Assembly: GCA_012974475.1 (NCBI GenBank)
Contig: JAAXQD010000059.1
Location: forward strand, 1-14,040
Length of the DNA stretch: 14,040 nt
Reading direction: 5' to 3'
From: Desulfobacterales bacterium
Lineage (GTDB): Bacteria > Desulfobacterota > Desulfobacteria > Desulfobacterales > UBA11574
Below, piece by piece: positions 13,547 through 14,040 of the stretch. The notes under the pieces are model-generated. The model saw nothing but the letters and a program-made list of their open reading frames with translations, did not search any database and was not told the DNA's origin. The number at the start of each line of letters is the position of its first letter. Position 1 is the stretch's first letter. The translations under genes were made by a program, and so were the position numbers.

Positions 13547-14040
13547 ATGTCATCCCAGATTATCAAGATTAAAGGGAAGAAAAAAAGCACGTTTAAAGAC
13601 CAGGTAATGGAGCTTTTGCCCGAAGGCGGGAATCTGAATCTTTGTCTGACCTGCGGGCTCTGTTCTTCCGGCTGCCCTGCAACCGGCCTGGAGGATATGG
13701 ATCCCAGAAAATTTTTGCGCATGGCCGCTCTCGGCCTGGACGATGAAATTTTTAATTCCAACTGGGCGTGGTATTGTACCATGTGCACGCGGTGCGTTTA
13801 TGCCTGTCCCATGAAAATCGATATCCCCGGTCTGGTTTTCAACATTCGAAAAAACTGGCCCAAGGACGATCAACCCAAAGGTATCCGGGGGTCTTGCGAG
13901 ATGGCCTTGAAAAACGATACCTGCAGCGCCATGGGTGCCAATGAAGAAGACTGGCGTTTTGTCGTTGAAGACGTTGCAGAGGAAGTGCGGGAAACCCAGG
14001 CCGGTTTTGAAGATCTCCAGGCGCCCATGGACAAGGAAGG
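13547..14040 (+). CDS. hdrC: HdrC-type 4Fe-4S protein, 3' end beyond window
   Basis: The first 164 residues are visible; the frame is open at the window edge. Two classical 4Fe-4S motifs are present: C33-x2-C36-x2-C39-x3-C43-P and C77-x2-C80-x2-C83-x3-C87-P. They are separated by the HdrC-like DPRKFLRMAALGLDDEIF helix region. In Hdr complexes this subunit relays electrons from HdrA to HdrB. The residues after the second motif (about 100-164, including DWRFVVEDVAEEVRETQ) are longer than a bare HdrC tail, so an HdrC-HdrB (HdrD-like) fusion is plausible. The CCG-domain part would lie past the window. GGAGG lies 5-6 nt before the ATG. It completes the Met/Hdr set in this window together with hdrA and mvhD. 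Confidence 0.88.
   Translation, partial: MSSQIIKIKGKKKSTFKDQVMELLPEGGNLNLCLTCGLCSSGCPATGLEDMDPRKFLRMAALGLDDEIFNSNWAWYCTMCTRCVYACPMKIDIPGLVFNIRKNWPKDDQPKGIRGSCEMALKNDTCSAMGANEEDWRFVVEDVAEEVRETQAGFEDLQAPMDKE

Overview
The window looks like chromosomal DNA of an anaerobic, sulfate-reducing-type Desulfobacterota bacterium (Desulfobacteraceae/Desulfosarcina-like), judged only from gene content. It has heterodisulfide-reductase (Hdr) and methylenetetrahydrofolate-reductase genes of the Wood-Ljungdahl type, two in-frame UGA selenocysteine codons, sigma-54 regulation, and Cys-rich GcvH-like proteins of a kind I associate with this group. No rRNA, tRNA, CRISPR array or transposase is visible.

Left part (1-4690, all genes on the minus strand). 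A small MerR/AlpA-like helix-turn-helix protein (231-443) lies left of two tandem paralogues (674-1600 and 1691-2689). Each paralogue joins two Cys4 modules of identical spacing to a GcvH-like domain that lacks the lipoyl lysine. A canonical -24/-12 sigma-54 promoter (2753-2767) precedes the pair. An orphan NtrC-type sigma-54 activator (3320-4690) lies just upstream and is its obvious candidate regulator.

Middle (4691-5454). This is a non-coding divergent region of about 760 bases. It holds a perfect 17-bp palindrome, a 15-bp-spaced direct repeat, a long hairpin and a 200-bp imperfect palindromic repeat ending in 26-nt inverted arms.

Right part (5455 to the window end, plus strand). This is one gene cluster: metF-like 1, a giant selenocysteine-containing HdrA, selenocysteine-containing MvhD, metV, metF-like 2, a receiver-only response regulator, and an HdrC-type iron-sulfur protein cut by the window edge. 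It resembles the MetFV-HdrABC-MvhD complex of Moorella, which links methylene-tetrahydrofolate reduction to electron bifurcation. It differs from that complex in four ways: HdrA is a double-length fusion, HdrA(Sec) - GltD/NfnB-like NAD(P)H module - HdrA; two subunits use selenocysteine; there are two MetF paralogues, one missing conserved active-site residues; and a CheY-like receiver is embedded in the operon. A likely reading is a large soluble flavin/iron-sulfur complex that moves electrons between NAD(P)H, ferredoxin and the folate-bound C1 unit (inference).

The main annotation trap is that both selenoprotein genes look broken at an in-frame TGA. Each reads through in frame into conserved family sequence, and a SECIS-like hairpin lies about 20 nt downstream of each TGA.
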